Of a stretch of 64,000 nt of DNA, positions 1 through 64,000 are shown one piece after another. Origin of the DNA: Phallusia mammillata (taxonomy: Eukaryota > Chordata > Ascidiacea > Phlebobranchia > Ascidiidae); assembly GCA_003260075.1 (NCBI GenBank), contig QLIY01000357.1, positions 62,001-126,000 of the forward strand, given 5' to 3'. The notes under the pieces were generated by a model. It made no database searches. It was not told where the DNA came from and was given only the letters and a program-made list of their open reading frames with translations. Positions within the stretch are counted from its first letter, which is position 1. Every line of letters starts with the position of its first letter. The position numbers and the translations under genes were made by a program.

Positions 1-600
1 GGTAGGTACATTCTATACAGTGTCAGTTTCAAAATAAAGCAAGCATAAAGGGGGGGGGGAACATTTTATACAGGAAAATGATTTGTTTATAACATGTTAA
101 AATAACTTTTTTATATTTAAGACACGATTTAGGTATGTAGGTACATTCTATACAGTGTCAGTTTCAAAATAAAGCAAGCATAAATGAATTGAAGACATGA
201 TTTAAAAAACAAAACACAACAATAATGGCAGACAAATAAAAATTATAGCTATGACCACAAACACCAATGATTGGTTTAAACCATCTAACAACTGATGACA
301 AGTTCTAAATGCATGAGTCTAAAATGTTCATAACTAGCTCATAATGACAGCTATAATGTGTTTGTAAGCTACTTCTTTCTAGTTAAAACCTCCTTGAAAA
401 TACTTTGCATAATATTGTAGTCTAAGGTGCTGTAACTAGCTCAGCATGAAAAACAACCAGCATTTTCTTTTTTACAACAAAGTTATGATTAAATATGATT
501 AAATCCTTGTGCTGAAGCTCTTCTATCTGATATCTGACTAATACTACCGCTTGTACAACTGAAAATGACATGAATTAGCAAAAGCTCCTGCAGTACTTAC

Positions 601-53179
<52,579 letters not shown>

Positions 53180-53670
53180 TGTGATCCACTTTTCAACTTT
53201 TTCAGAAAAATTACAATTTTAGGAACAAAATCATAGTAAATTATTCGTAAACTATAAAAAAATAATGTAAATGTGAGCATGTGCTATTCTTTTAAGAAAG
53301 TATTATACTTTTTATATTGTAGTTTCACTACATTTTTTTCAAACTAAAATCTCTAATGCATCGTTATTCCCTTTTCCACTCCTAATAGGCAACGTTTTTT
53401 AATGCAGATATTATTTTTTAGTTAGCTGTTACTAGCTGTTTCAAAATGGTTCGTAAATAAAAAATATTATGAATTGAGAGTTCTAAAAATACCTAAATTG
53501 TTACATCTAAAATACAACTAACAGTGCAACGCAAGAGTACATTAAGTGGCTCACAATACATAGAGCATATTTTACTATAAAATAGGCGCCATTTAAGCTT
53601 GGCAAAATCTATTAAATTTAATGCGACACTTCCAATTTCATTTTTTCCAAATGACGAGAAGCTGGCGCTG

Positions 53671-53683
53671 GTCACTTAGCAAC
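53671..53683 (+). promoter_or_regulatory. X-box-like RFX site upstream of the dynein
   Basis: GTCACTTAGCAAC fits the ciliary X-box consensus RYYNYY-N(1-3)-RRNRAC with one spacer base. It lies 492 bp upstream of the dynein start codon. RFX factors control many motile-cilium genes through such sites in proximal promoters. A chance match of this loose motif is possible. Confidence 0.5.
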
Positions 53684-53869
53684 GCTACCAGAATTTACAA
53701 GGTCAGTAGGGGACTTCAAGTCAAACATTTTTTTTTGCGGTCATTAATAGATATCATAAAAGCACACATTTCAACATGACTTTTCATGGGGGGGGGGACT
53801 TACTTTGGGATGTTACTTTGAAAAGAAATCGCAGAACATAGCTATATTAGCGTCATCCCCGGATAGGGT

Positions 53870-54600
53870 TCTGTCGTTGGTTCGAATCTCACCGCTGCCC
53901 ATTTTTTTCGAGCCGAAGCATTGTCGTATAGGAATGCATTGGAGACGCATAATGAATATGTAGGTTCATCTTAGCTGATTAATGGCCGAAGCTGACATGT
54001 GCAGCATATTGGGCAGGCAATAATGCCAAAAAAAAGGGATTTGACTTTCTCAGGCTTACCATCGAACCTGTGTAGCTCAATTGTTAGTGGGCCACACACC
54101 AGCAAGGCTCCTATCGTGGTTTCGAATCTCACCACAGGCTAGATTCCTTGGGAAAGCTTGGGAAACAAGCTTATTGGGTATTGCGCTTTCTGTAGGTCTG
54201 GTGTACTTTCATTTCTAAATAAGCGTAATCGCTGGTCTACATGAACCCTTCAGAGTTAATTCTAGGTAATGCAAGTTTATCTTAGCTGAATATTATGTTC
54301 ACCACTGCTTAAAATGTTAGACCGTTAGACACTATAGGGGGGGGGGCTCACCGCTTCCCATTTTTTTCTAGCCGACGCCTTGTCGTACAGGAATGCATTG
54401 GAGACGCATAATGAATATGTAGGCTCATCTTAGCTGATCAATGGCCGAAGCTGACATGTGCAGCATATTGGGCAGGCAACAATGCTAGTGATTTGACTTT
54501 CTCCGGCTTGCCATCGAACCTGTGTAGCTCAATTGTTAGTGGGCCACACACCAGAAAGGCTCCTATCGTGGTTTCGGTTAGACCGTTAGACACTATAACT
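53870..54600 (+). mobile_element. SINE cluster, duplicated around a G run
   Basis: Two neighbouring family members (B-boxes GGTTCGAATCTC and GGTTTCGAATCTC; A-box TAGCTCAATTG) at 53870-54230, with part repeated at 54347-54590 after the G run 54338-54346. CGTTAGACACTATA appears at both ends of the repeated part. Confidence 0.65.
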
Positions 54601-56296
54601 TACTTACACTAAATATAATATTAAACATAATTAAAACTTTACATTCATTGAGCGAACAATTACAGTTGCATCAAATTTGTCAAACAGTGCCACTTAGCGG
54701 TTTAAACAAACCAATAAACCTTAGCTATAGGTGGCACTCATGTTCAAAGCAAACAAAAAAGCGACGACGCATAAATATCTTGTGTCACGTCACACTGTAC
54801 ATAACAATCGCCAATTGACGATTCGATTCGACACTTTGCGCGACTAATACATATTTGCGCAGGCATATGATGTGATCGAAGTCTCCTATTATCAGCTTAT
54901 GTGTATTATGTGATGCCTTAAATTCAACAGAAACAGAGCAATGAGTTTAGAAGCTATTGTTTGCAACAACATATGCGACAAAGGAAAGGGCTGTAATAGA
55001 ATTGGCATTGTTATTGCAATTGTTTTAGGGACAAAAACAATACAAATTTTTGTTGTTGGGTGTCAGTAATATAAACAGTAATATTTTTGCTTGTTTTTCC
55101 TGCGGTATTGACCATTTGTTGTTTCTAATCAAAATAGCTCTAGAAAGTAGTCCAGGACTTTAGTGGAAGCCTTGTAAATAGATATAAATAAACAACCGCC
55201 TTGTACGTAATGTATCGCCTTGTAGTTCGTAACATGTCTTATTGAAGAGATTTTTGTGTAACAAAAAGCATGCAAGGTTTGTAAAGTTGTTTTACTCAAT
55301 ATAGTATACACTGGATACATTCTGTTCGACTCTTTTTCCAAAGCGGTTTGGCAAAATATAAATACAAAATAAGTAAACTTTAGTGCAGGTACGCAACCCT
55401 TAGAAAAGTAAACAAAAGACTGCAAAAAACAGAAGCGTCCATAGATAATGTAGTAAGACCTAAACGTAGACCTATAGTAAACGCTCTGGGACAGATCGAA
55501 TTGTGATGCATTGGTCGAACACAATAGTCTAAGGTGGGAAAGTAAATCGGTAGGAACGAACTGTCACCAACCAAACAACTAAGTTTTTTTTGATCGCAAT
55601 TTATCATTAATACAGAAAAGGCCGCAGCCCATATCGTGATTTGGTTTGACGAGTTTTTTTTCAGTTCTTGGTCTGTTCGAAGAAAGGAGTTTATTTACAT
55701 ATCAAATGATGGATAGGTGTTATGTGAGCTAAGGAAATTTGGATCATGCGAAACGCCTTAACCTGTGGGCCACCTTTGGGGGGGGGGATTCGAAGAAAGG
55801 AGTTTATTTACATATCAAATGATGGATAGGTGCTATGTGAGGTAAGGAAATTTGGATCATGCGAAACGCCTTAACCTGTGGGCCACCTTTCTGCACGACT
55901 GAAAAACTATAGACGCTGAATTGTTGGTGTTAACTAAAGTTCAACCTACCAGGCGACCTGTGCAGTTTGCTTATAGACTATGATTTATTTATTTTACCAG
56001 AAAACAATTTTTTAAATGTGTAATTTGAAATATCTTTCGAGTTGTCCAGTTTTGTTTTGAGAAAGTTCTTAACGGTCATTTAGTACGTAGAAATACAAAA
56101 CTTGCCTAAAATTTTGTTTTTTAGTTTAATTTTTCATTTTTTTATCAACTGATTACTAGAGGCAAACTCTTGTGGTAATATATTTATGCCTTTACAATTT
56201 ACATCATTCGCTATAAAATTTCTGATATACGTCTACTATAACCGCTGTACTTAAATCAGAAGAAAACTGCTGTCAATTCGCCTTTGTTCGTAGTAT

Positions 56297-56309
56297 GTTG
56301 CTTAGCAAC
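56297..56309 (+). promoter_or_regulatory. Perfectly palindromic X-box motif
   Basis: GTTGCTTAGCAAC is a perfect inverted repeat of two 6-bp RFX half-sites with one spacer base. It lies 3.1 kb upstream of the dynein start and 5.7 kb upstream of the Frizzled-domain gene, in the shared intergenic region. Confidence 0.45.
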
Positions 56310-56684
56310 GTAAGTCGTCACTGTAATCTCAACTCTATGATCTTTTAACGACATCGCCAATCTCCAATGCTGGAATATATTTGCCAGTCGCATGCGAGGA
56401 ACGTAAATTTACGACCTAAATGTTTACGGAGACATAACTAATGCTGCTTGGAAGTATTTACCCCAGTATACAGTCTTTATCAAATGTATTGGTTCTTTTA
56501 AATTTTGGTTCATATTTTTGATGAGTCATATAGGAATGCGCTTAGTCAAGTATGACTCAAGACGATTTCAAACAAAAACAGAGAATTTGGAAGTCAAACT
56601 GAGTTCCAATAAGCACAGAGTATACAACACATTGACAGTAAAACAGGATATAAAACAATACAACAACAATTGTTAACCTGAAAC

Positions 56685-56960
56685 GAGACTTTTTGTACGC
56701 CTATTGTGTGCAAACAATGCAAAAATCATCACAATATCATAATTAACAATTAGGCCTCATTTTCATATTGCTCGATTTGTGCATCGACTCCATCCAGTAA
56801 GAAACTATCTCGGGCTTTTCAGGCGCCATTAGATGGTATATATATATAAGATAAACCTAATTCTCTACATCGGCTCGTAAAAAAAGCAGACACTTGGTGG
56901 TCGTTGGTCAAATAAGGATCTGCGATGCGGCCGTCGTAGCGAAAAATTTATGCACCCCTG
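56685..56960 (-). mobile_element. Truncated copy of the 483-bp hAT-like element
   Basis: Read on the minus strand from 56960 it starts CAGGGGTGCATAAATTTTT and follows the 46860 element through GACGGCCGCAT and the CACAATAGGC region. It stops near 56685 without the second terminus. Confidence 0.6.
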
Positions 56961-59872
56961 ACTTACTTAAATGTTTATTACTTAGCTTTAACTATGTAAC
57001 AATAGTTTGGACCGCGCAACTATAAAAACAAGTCATCAGTTATAACTGGACTATACTTCAAACCAACCTATAGTTTTTGTAACGTTTTAAGCACAAAGCA
57101 TACATTATAATATAAAGTTTTTTTGGAATCCAAATTTGCCATATTTGTGCAACAAAAAAACATATTCTGTCTAAGGTTAGTTCCACCATTTCTCTCTAAG
57201 CACGCTAATACAACAATGCGGCCTTGGAATGCTAATGTGGTGAACATTTTTGCGACAAGATGGCTCCATAAAATCCATGTGATTATCACAACAACGCGTG
57301 TTATCAACCACGGGCACTTCTGAACAAACAGCGTTATGATAAAATACACTGCAAACCTAATCAACCAGAGGTCACTCAAAAGGTCATGCAAGTTAAAGGG
57401 GAAACGACATTTTTTTTAAATCGTCAAAATTATAGTTTTAAAGGTGGTGTTGATTAAAAAAAAACGTCGATTATTCGCTCAAATCCAAAATTTGTAACAT
57501 TTTTGTTTATAGTTTTAACAGTACCTGAAAAACGAAACAGCGTAAAATATACAACTAAGCTTATAAAACGTCTTTTCTAGAGATATTGACTATAAAACGT
57601 CTTTTCTAGAAATATTGATAAAACCATTTTAGGGGCTAGACAAAATGACAGCCGACATTGTAAAAAATTCTGTGGTTTTTAAACAAAGTTCACAAAAGCA
57701 TTTGTAGAATTTGCGCTTAAGAAGAAAGTGAAACAAAATGTGAAAACAATTTTAGTGAACTGTTCTTATGGTATTATAATTAATAAAGGGGGCAATTATT
57801 ATATCAAAGATTTTTTTTTATCAAAAAAAAAGAACTGTATGGACAAACAGTTTCATAGTATACCTTGTTTAGAAGAAGTTTAGGTAATTAAGCTTTCCTT
57901 TAAAAACCGCACCTATCACGTTGCAAACATAAAGAGGGCTTCGGACAGCTTTGCGAAAGTTTATGTGCTTTGCACTTTATCCTGAGTCGACCAGTGCGCC
58001 GGTAAATTTGGCTAGGCGATAAATACGGACGCTTGCCAGGTAATAAATTACGAATACAGGCTTTAGGCGCGACCTGTTTGGGCCTCTTCCCGTCATTCAT
58101 TAACTAGACTCAAGAGATTATTCTGACTGTGTGACTGCCATTAAGAATATATACGACCTGACGAAACGCCTTTTGTTTCAGCACAAGCAAGCAGACCCGA
58201 ACCTTTGATTTAGTGTACAGGCTCTATGGCAGTTTATATGGTCGTTTAGCAAACACGTTGCTTACACCGGTGGAATTGAAGCATTATTGGGTTGGTTATA
58301 GGTACAGATGTAGGCAATTTATTGGCATATGTATTGTCTGTTTTTAAATATTCATTGCCATAGGGTGTTTTTTATTGATCGATGTGTAGCAATGTGTATT
58401 TTATATACGATCGTGACAAAGGTAGAGGGTTGGATTTTAGCATGTGAAGGTATCAAATTAAATAAAATATATCAAGGCTTGCCATACCGTCATTATGTTT
58501 AGGATTTGTCCTTACGTTGAAAAGCTATGGTCTTGGAAAAAATTATCATTTCTAAGAAATGTCCTTATTTTGACTTGAATCTTTATTTTGTCTGATTTGA
58601 AAAAATAACAAGTCAAATTACGGTTACAAGTAAAGGTAAACCTAGAGCTGGGCTGTCGTGAGATGAACGAAGTATTTTGTACGAACAAGGAGTTGCTGGA
58701 GCAAATTGTTTTTGATATGTCTCGTAAAAATGCAGGATTTGTTAAAAACGTTTGTTTTGTTTGGTATGAAAACTCATTCTTCGGTTGTTATTATTTTGGG
58801 GTGAATTTTGATAGTAGGCTAACCCTGCCTAATGTCTTATAAACACACATATATTTGTGTTCTATAAGCGGCATTTTAACATAAAGTTCAGATTTATTCA
58901 GATTCAAAGAGTAAAATTGACATGCTTTTTGGAAATACCAAGGCGACAGCATCTAATACAAATACTTTGTGTAATTTATAGTTTTTATGAACTATTTAAG
59001 TATGGAAAGTTTGTCTTTTGAGAATTTGTAAGTGTTGGTTGTAAAAAGTTAAAGAGAGTTACAGCATTTTAATGGCCACTTTATAGCTTTAACAGCAATT
59101 GCTCCTGCAACATCTCTTTAGAAACTTTTGTGTTTTTTAATGCAAAATTAAAATGGAATGATTAGGTACGTGAACACAAGAAAAATTTCAAAGTTAAATT
59201 TTGTTGTGGCGTTTTGCTTAAAGTAGATAAAATCTGGCTATCTTATAGTTTCGACGATTTTTGCGTTAGTTACATTTTCACAACGATTATACACAGCTGT
59301 GGTTAACCACAAGCACAAGGTAAATCGTACGATGTATTTGCTTGGTATTTTTACGATGCATGTACCAACGTCAGCCCTCAATCATTTACGTCTTTGACAG
59401 TTTTGTGGTCGATTAAATTTTTTTTATTGGCTTTCAACCCGAAAAACAAGTTGTTAAATTTCCGTTTCAAGGTCGCAAATGCCAATCAAATATGACAAAA
59501 GGCCGTTGACCTTTTTACATCTAATTAAGTACAAAAACAGCATGTGTTAAGTATATGTAATTCGTTTTTATTTAGTAGCTCAAACCAAAAAAATAATGTT
59601 TATTAAAAAATACATTAAAACTATTATTTTTCAGATTTTTTATTTCCAAAGAATGAGTAATGCTATCAACGCTTTCTGCCTCTTATTAGCTCATCTGTAG
59701 TTTTCTTTTTTCTTTTATTGGACTCGTTTAGCTCAATTAATTAGGTTCTTGTGGTTTGGGGAAATGTCGATCAAATTTATGCAACACAAGAGTTCGAGAC
59801 CGGACTAGAACTCACAACCTTGTGAGTAAATGTGGTACCAATCGATTATGAGAATTTTGCTGGTTGTTTGGC

Positions 59873-59885
59873 AACATGTTGCTAA
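59873..59885 (+). promoter_or_regulatory. Third X-box-like motif
   Basis: GTTGTTTGGCAAC also fits the X-box consensus. It is nearer the Frizzled-domain gene (2.1 kb upstream of its ATG) than the dynein, so its relevance to ciliary control is weaker. Confidence 0.25.
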
Positions 59886-61657
59886 AAGTCATGAGAAGCG
59901 TATCAAATCAACCTACTTAACCAAACACAGCAAAATAATAATCAATTGAGTTAAAGATGAGTTTAATACAACATCAATTTAACAAATGTTTGGAATGGAG
60001 TCATACCAAACCGCAGTGAATAAAGTTTCTCATTTGTTTGTATAAGAGCCGATTTAATACACCGCCCAGCGGTCATACTATCATAACACTAAAATGTGGT
60101 TGCTATGATACATAGACATCCGCAAATCATTTCTAATCCGAATGCTTTACATTTGTAATCCAACGCGGAAAGACAGATAGCTTAATATATCAACAACACA
60201 ATACTCGCCAGACAAAGCTTGTGATATTAATGCTACGGTCGTGTAGGCTTGTTTTTATTGGCTATATTATATCTCTTTTGTCATGATCGCGAGTGTTTTT
60301 CCTAAGCGGTTTGGATTAGTAATCTTTTTCTTGCGCTTAAAACGCAATAGGTAAGGCGTAAGGATATGGCACAGGAAAAGACATGCGTGAAAAATCACCA
60401 CATAAGTCCTACATGTTTAAGCCGCAGATAAGGTAAACAAGCTTTTGCGGTTCGACAAGTAAACAAGTACGCTGCAGTACAAATACATGTGAGTAATGTA
60501 GAGATTTTGCAGAACAAACTCCAATGTGCAGAAGAAAGAAGAAACATTTTCTGAAAACAGAAAAAATTAGACTTGTATTGCACAAACCAAAAAAGTAACA
60601 ATAACTTTGTTTAAACTTTTGGAGCTAACCTAATTTTAACAACGTTTACCAAATACAGTAAAAAGTGGTTTAGGAACTTCAGTTGCGCCCAAAGTTTTGT
60701 ACATGGACATATATGATGTTAACAATCTTAGGAACGCGGTTTCTAAGCTGTCAAAACAATTCGGCATCAATCATAATAGCAATGCAGCGCAAGTAAAGCG
60801 TAACGCCTTTTTTGAGTAAAATGCAGTACAAAAAAATGTACCCAAAGCATTGGTTTTCCGTTTAGGGCAATTGCTGGTAGCAATAAGTGAAAAAAACAAC
60901 ACTTTGGTGGTCTAAAAGTCAAATGCACCTAAACAGTTAAAGTTTAAAGGCAAAACAAATACAACCCATAATCCAGAATTTCGTTGCTGGTTGCGAACCA
61001 TAAACTATCATTCTGTACTGCTTTTTGCCCTCCTGACTGGCCCCGGCCCACCCAGCAGCAGTTTATTACCGATACCGTATTTGCACAAGCCAACTTTTTG
61101 TTGCTGCAGCTTGTTTACGCCTAACACCGACTTTCCGTTCAAATCAACAGCCGTGAAGCCACCGGCTGATTGACAGTAACCTCAAGTTCCGTGCAGCCAA
61201 TGATGCAGAATTACTGGGGCTGATTATTGTTACTAATAGAGAGGTTTCGCCTTAAACAAACTGCATCTTGACACTTTTGACACTGCGTTTTGCGCCAATG
61301 CAAGTTTGCGAAAAAACGAGAGGCGCAAAAAGAAGGCAAGGGACAAGAGTTCTACAAAAAATCAGTCACGCGTAAACCGTGCTGTAACAATTAGAGCACT
61401 TTTGACGGCAAAGCATGAGAAATGTCGCAAATATCGCTTTGTCAAGCTAAAAACCAGCAGTTATTACAAGCCTAAGTTGACGTTGATTAGCATATGATTC
61501 AGCATTAGTGTAAGATGTGTGTATTTAGTAATAGGCAAAACTGACATGAAATTTTTGTACGCAGAATGCTAAGGTAGCGTTTATTGACAAGGGCACGTTG
61601 CCTTGGTATTAATGAAGTGAAAAAAGATAACATGCGGTCTATCTGACACAGATGGAG

Positions 61658-61666
61658 TATATAAAG
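61658..61666 (+). promoter_or_regulatory. TATA-box candidate of the Frizzled-domain gene
   Basis: TATATAAAG lies 322 bp upstream of the start codon at 61988. Transcription starting about 30 bp downstream would give a 5' leader of about 300 nt. This also argues that the in-frame ATG at 61652 is upstream of the transcript and unused. Confidence 0.4.
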
Positions 61667-61987
61667 CCAGAAAAGAAGCCATCGGACTCAATAAGAAAAG
61701 GAGTGATGTTGGAATCAAGCGAACGCCTTCAACTAACAAAAACACTAGATACTGCTGGTTTGAAATGTTTTGATTGCCCCTCATGTAAAACGCAGTTTGA
61801 CGGGCCGAAACGACACAGGAAATTAAAGCCCTTTGATGAGTATCTTATGGAATTTTCTGCTGTGGTACCTTGCTCAAGTCATGGACTTTGCATGCAAAAC
61901 GACGTACATGCCAATTTTCGCTTTCACAAGTTAACTCGTGAACTACATTTTACTGCGAAGACTTTCAACCGCATTGGGGAAATTAAA

Positions 61988-63922
61988 ATGCGGTTGTTTC
62001 TTTTATTGCTGTTGATTTTGACTTTAACGACCCCCAACGTGCTGGCGTTTCGTGCCGGGAAATATGAATCGGATTCCGGCGGATTGGCGATCTGCGAGCC
62101 GGTGGAAATCAAAGTATGTATGGACGTGGGATACAACTATACGAACCTGCACTATTCAAAATCCAACATATTTCGACAGTCAGAAGCAAGCGAAATGGTG
62201 AGTACAATATATACGACTCGTACGTAGCTTAGCCCGTCATAATGTAGGTTTCAATGCCAGATTTTTAAATCGTTTTGTTGTTCTGAAGTGTTGAGGTAAC
62301 TTTGTTTTTCCGTTGTACCTAGCAAATATGTTTTGATGGCTTCTTTATTTGTGAATTATGCTTTAAATAAAATAGGGAATACAAGCATATAGGAGTGCAC
62401 GTAGAAAAATCTATCAATAATTTATTACCCAAATTTTCAAACATGTTCATTCATAAAAAAATGCTAAAACTCAAAATAAATGTTGAGTAATAACCAACAA
62501 ACCATCCATAATTAACTTGTATGTGATTAAGCCGATTTGTAAGCCGCAAAAAACATGTAATTGCAACAAGAACGTTAACACGCTTGATGGTTACACAAGT
62601 GCGCCTTATATAAGCGAAAAAGGCATACTTTTGGGGCCGAACTTCTTAACGCACAGTTAGCGAAGTCAAAATCGCGTAAAACTTTTCCCTTTGTCGTTGT
62701 TTTGACATGAACGTTTAACGACCCATCTCTACAAGCTATTGAGTTCACTACTTACTGTTAGTTTGCTTTTGTTTACTGTTTGTGAAGTGCTGTCTTGGTT
62801 CAAAGCCGCCGATGCCGTTTGAACTCGGCTAAGCAGCGCCTAATTGGATTTTCTTAGCCCCCAAAAGCACGTAATCACTAATTAAGCAGAACGGGGTCGT
62901 ACTTTGTAACAGGTGCGGTTGGTAGCAAGTTTTTGTGGTCGGTGTAAATATTTTGACAACCAATGTAAAAATGGTAACAAAAACAATACAATGAGCGTTG
63001 TAAAAACAATGCGCGATATTACAGCTTTTTATATTTTTCACGATTTTTTAGCAGAACTTCTGATTAAAAGGACTGCAAACAAAAATCGGACAGACTCTGC
63101 GTATTTTAGCGTTTATGCACTTTTCTTAAAATACAGGACAATGCCTGTGTTAAAAACTACATACATCATGATATAACTTTTGATAATAACTTACATAAGA
63201 ATCTAGCATAGATCGGTCAAAAGAAGACTATTAAATACGGCGATTTAGGGCTGTAAGAGATGCATTTAACCTGCACCTAAAAAGACAACCCTTAAGCCAG
63301 ACCAACCATCACCTTTTAAAAGTTCGTATTGGACCTGAAAGTAAGATTTAAACAAGTAGAAGGTCAAATTGTAGCTTGAATCTAGACTGTTTTATTTACT
63401 CGGCCTACAACCCAAGAATTCCGCTCCAAAAAAACAACAACCCAAGAATTCCGCTCCAAAAAATACAACCCAACCATTACGAAATTTGGGATTTTGTTGG
63501 ATACAGGGGGGGGGGGGGTCAAATTGTAGCTTGAATCTAGACTGTTTTATTTACTCGGCCTAAAAAACAACCCAAGAATTCCGCTCCAAAAAAAAAACAA
63601 CCCAAGAATTCCGCTCGAAAAAATACAACCCAACCATTACGAAATTTGGGATTTTGTTGGATACAACAACTGTAAAAACTTTTTCGTTCCTTTTAAGTTT
63701 TACCAAAAAATTGTTTATTTTTCAGGTGAACCAGTTTGGGGGGGGGGGTTTCGTTCCTAGACTTTTAAGTTTTACCAAAAAATTGTTTATTTTTCAGGTG
63801 AACCAGTTTTTTCTATTGATGACCCACCAATGCGATCCCTACCTAAAACTCCTGGTTTGTTCAGTTTACGCTCCGATATGTTTTCCAGGGACAGAATACG
63901 CCAAGTTCTTCCCGCCGTGCAG
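61988..63922 (+). CDS. Frizzled-type cysteine-rich-domain protein (5' part)
   Basis: Exon 1 (61988-62197) encodes MRLFLLLLL..., a signal peptide of about 20 residues, then CEPVEIKVCMDVGYNYTNL with Cys36, Cys44 and an N-glycosylation site at Asn50. Exon 2 (63798-63922) continues in phase with VNQFFLLMTHQCDPYLK, LVCSVYAPICF and FFPPCR (Cys82, 91, 98, 111). The Cys spacing and the CEP, YNxT and C-S-V-Y-A-P-x-C signatures are those of the Frizzled CRD, which binds Wnt lipids outside the cell. The domain is unfinished and the seven membrane segments of a receptor, if any, lie beyond the window, so secreted Frizzled-related protein or another CRD protein cannot be excluded. I cannot assign a Frizzled subclass. 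Exon 1 ends at a GTGAGT donor; exon 2 ends before GTTTGA. Confidence 0.85.
62198..63797 (+). other. Intron 1 of the Frizzled-domain gene
   Basis: About 1.6 kb of AT-rich sequence that splits the cysteine-rich domain. Its last 450 bp contain two duplicated blocks around G runs (63353-63506 / 63519-63670 and 63690-63737 / 63748-63810). The second block includes the acceptor and the first bases of exon 2 in duplicate (63726-63737). A short tandem with core CCCAAGAATTCCGCTC occurs twice in each copy of the first block. Confidence 0.7.
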
Positions 63923-64000
63923 GTTTGATTCAATTTTTTTCCATATTTTGGTTTTCATAGAGTATTTCTTTGTGGTCAACTGTTTGATTTCGTCGGTCTT

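Larger units (their letters stand above)
53180..61657. other. Intergenic region between divergent genes
   Basis: No convincing coding region. The longest open frames (for example 55129-55524 and 57900-58100, minus) lack recognisable domains and look like chance. Contents: the dynein promoter area with an X-box; tRNA-derived SINE copies and their artefactual duplicate (about 53870-54600); a duplicated segment around a G run (55675-55778 / 55788-55890); a truncated hAT-like element (about 56685-56960); further X-box-like motifs; otherwise AT-rich unique-looking sequence. Confidence 0.7.

Noticed and set aside
55129-55524. Minus-strand 131-codon open frame in the intergenic region
   Set aside because: No recognisable domain, odd composition and no splice or expression cues; consistent with chance.
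57900-58100. Basic 66-codon open frame on the minus strand
   Set aside because: Lys/Arg-rich but no known motif, and single short frame in intergenic DNA.

Overview
This is a eukaryotic nuclear window: AT-rich, intron-dense, with GT/AG introns mostly 200-700 bp long. It is dominated by one very large gene on the minus strand, an axonemal dynein heavy chain of the single-headed inner-arm group, closest to DNAH7. I can place 71 coding exons plus one tentative 12-nt micro-exon, from the start codon at 53179 down to about 601. The exons join with consistent splice phase into roughly 3,720 residues; about 270 C-terminal residues lie left of the window. At the right edge a second gene starts on the plus strand (61988 onward): a secreted or membrane protein with a signal peptide and a Frizzled-type cysteine-rich domain, running off the window. 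The two genes are head to head, about 8.8 kb apart. Organism: a ciliated metazoan. Compact introns, extreme allelic polymorphism and gene content fit an ascidian such as Ciona, but this is inference.

Layout by coordinate, which is C-terminus to N-terminus for the dynein: 601-4767 AAA6 and C-terminal region; 5314-11108 AAA5; 11742-14626 stalk and microtubule-binding domain; 15383-18431 AAA4; 18614-20715 AAA3-AAA4 link with an EF-hand loop; 21161-25026 AAA3; 25952-32991 AAA2 and its lead-in; 33263-34533 AAA1; 35043-44100 linker; 44594-53179 tail and N-terminus; 53180-61987 intergenic with SINEs, a DNA-transposon relic and three X-box-like (RFX) sites; 61988-63922 first two exons of the Frizzled-domain gene.

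The most striking structural signal is technical. About fifty runs of G, always on the given strand and never C, interrupt the sequence. Most short runs (about 8-12) are flanked by direct duplications of the adjoining sequence; most long runs (50-99) replace missing sequence. The duplicated blocks contain whole or partial extra dynein exons that differ almost only at synonymous positions, as expected for two haplotypes placed side by side rather than true exon duplication. Anyone using this window should collapse those copies.

Introns and intergenic DNA carry several families of short non-autonomous hAT-like elements (8-bp target duplications visible), tRNA-derived SINEs, long-inverted-repeat hairpins and a dispersed repeat built around a GTTAATTGCATA core. 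I found no CRISPR array, intact tRNA or rRNA gene, or new multi-gene system.
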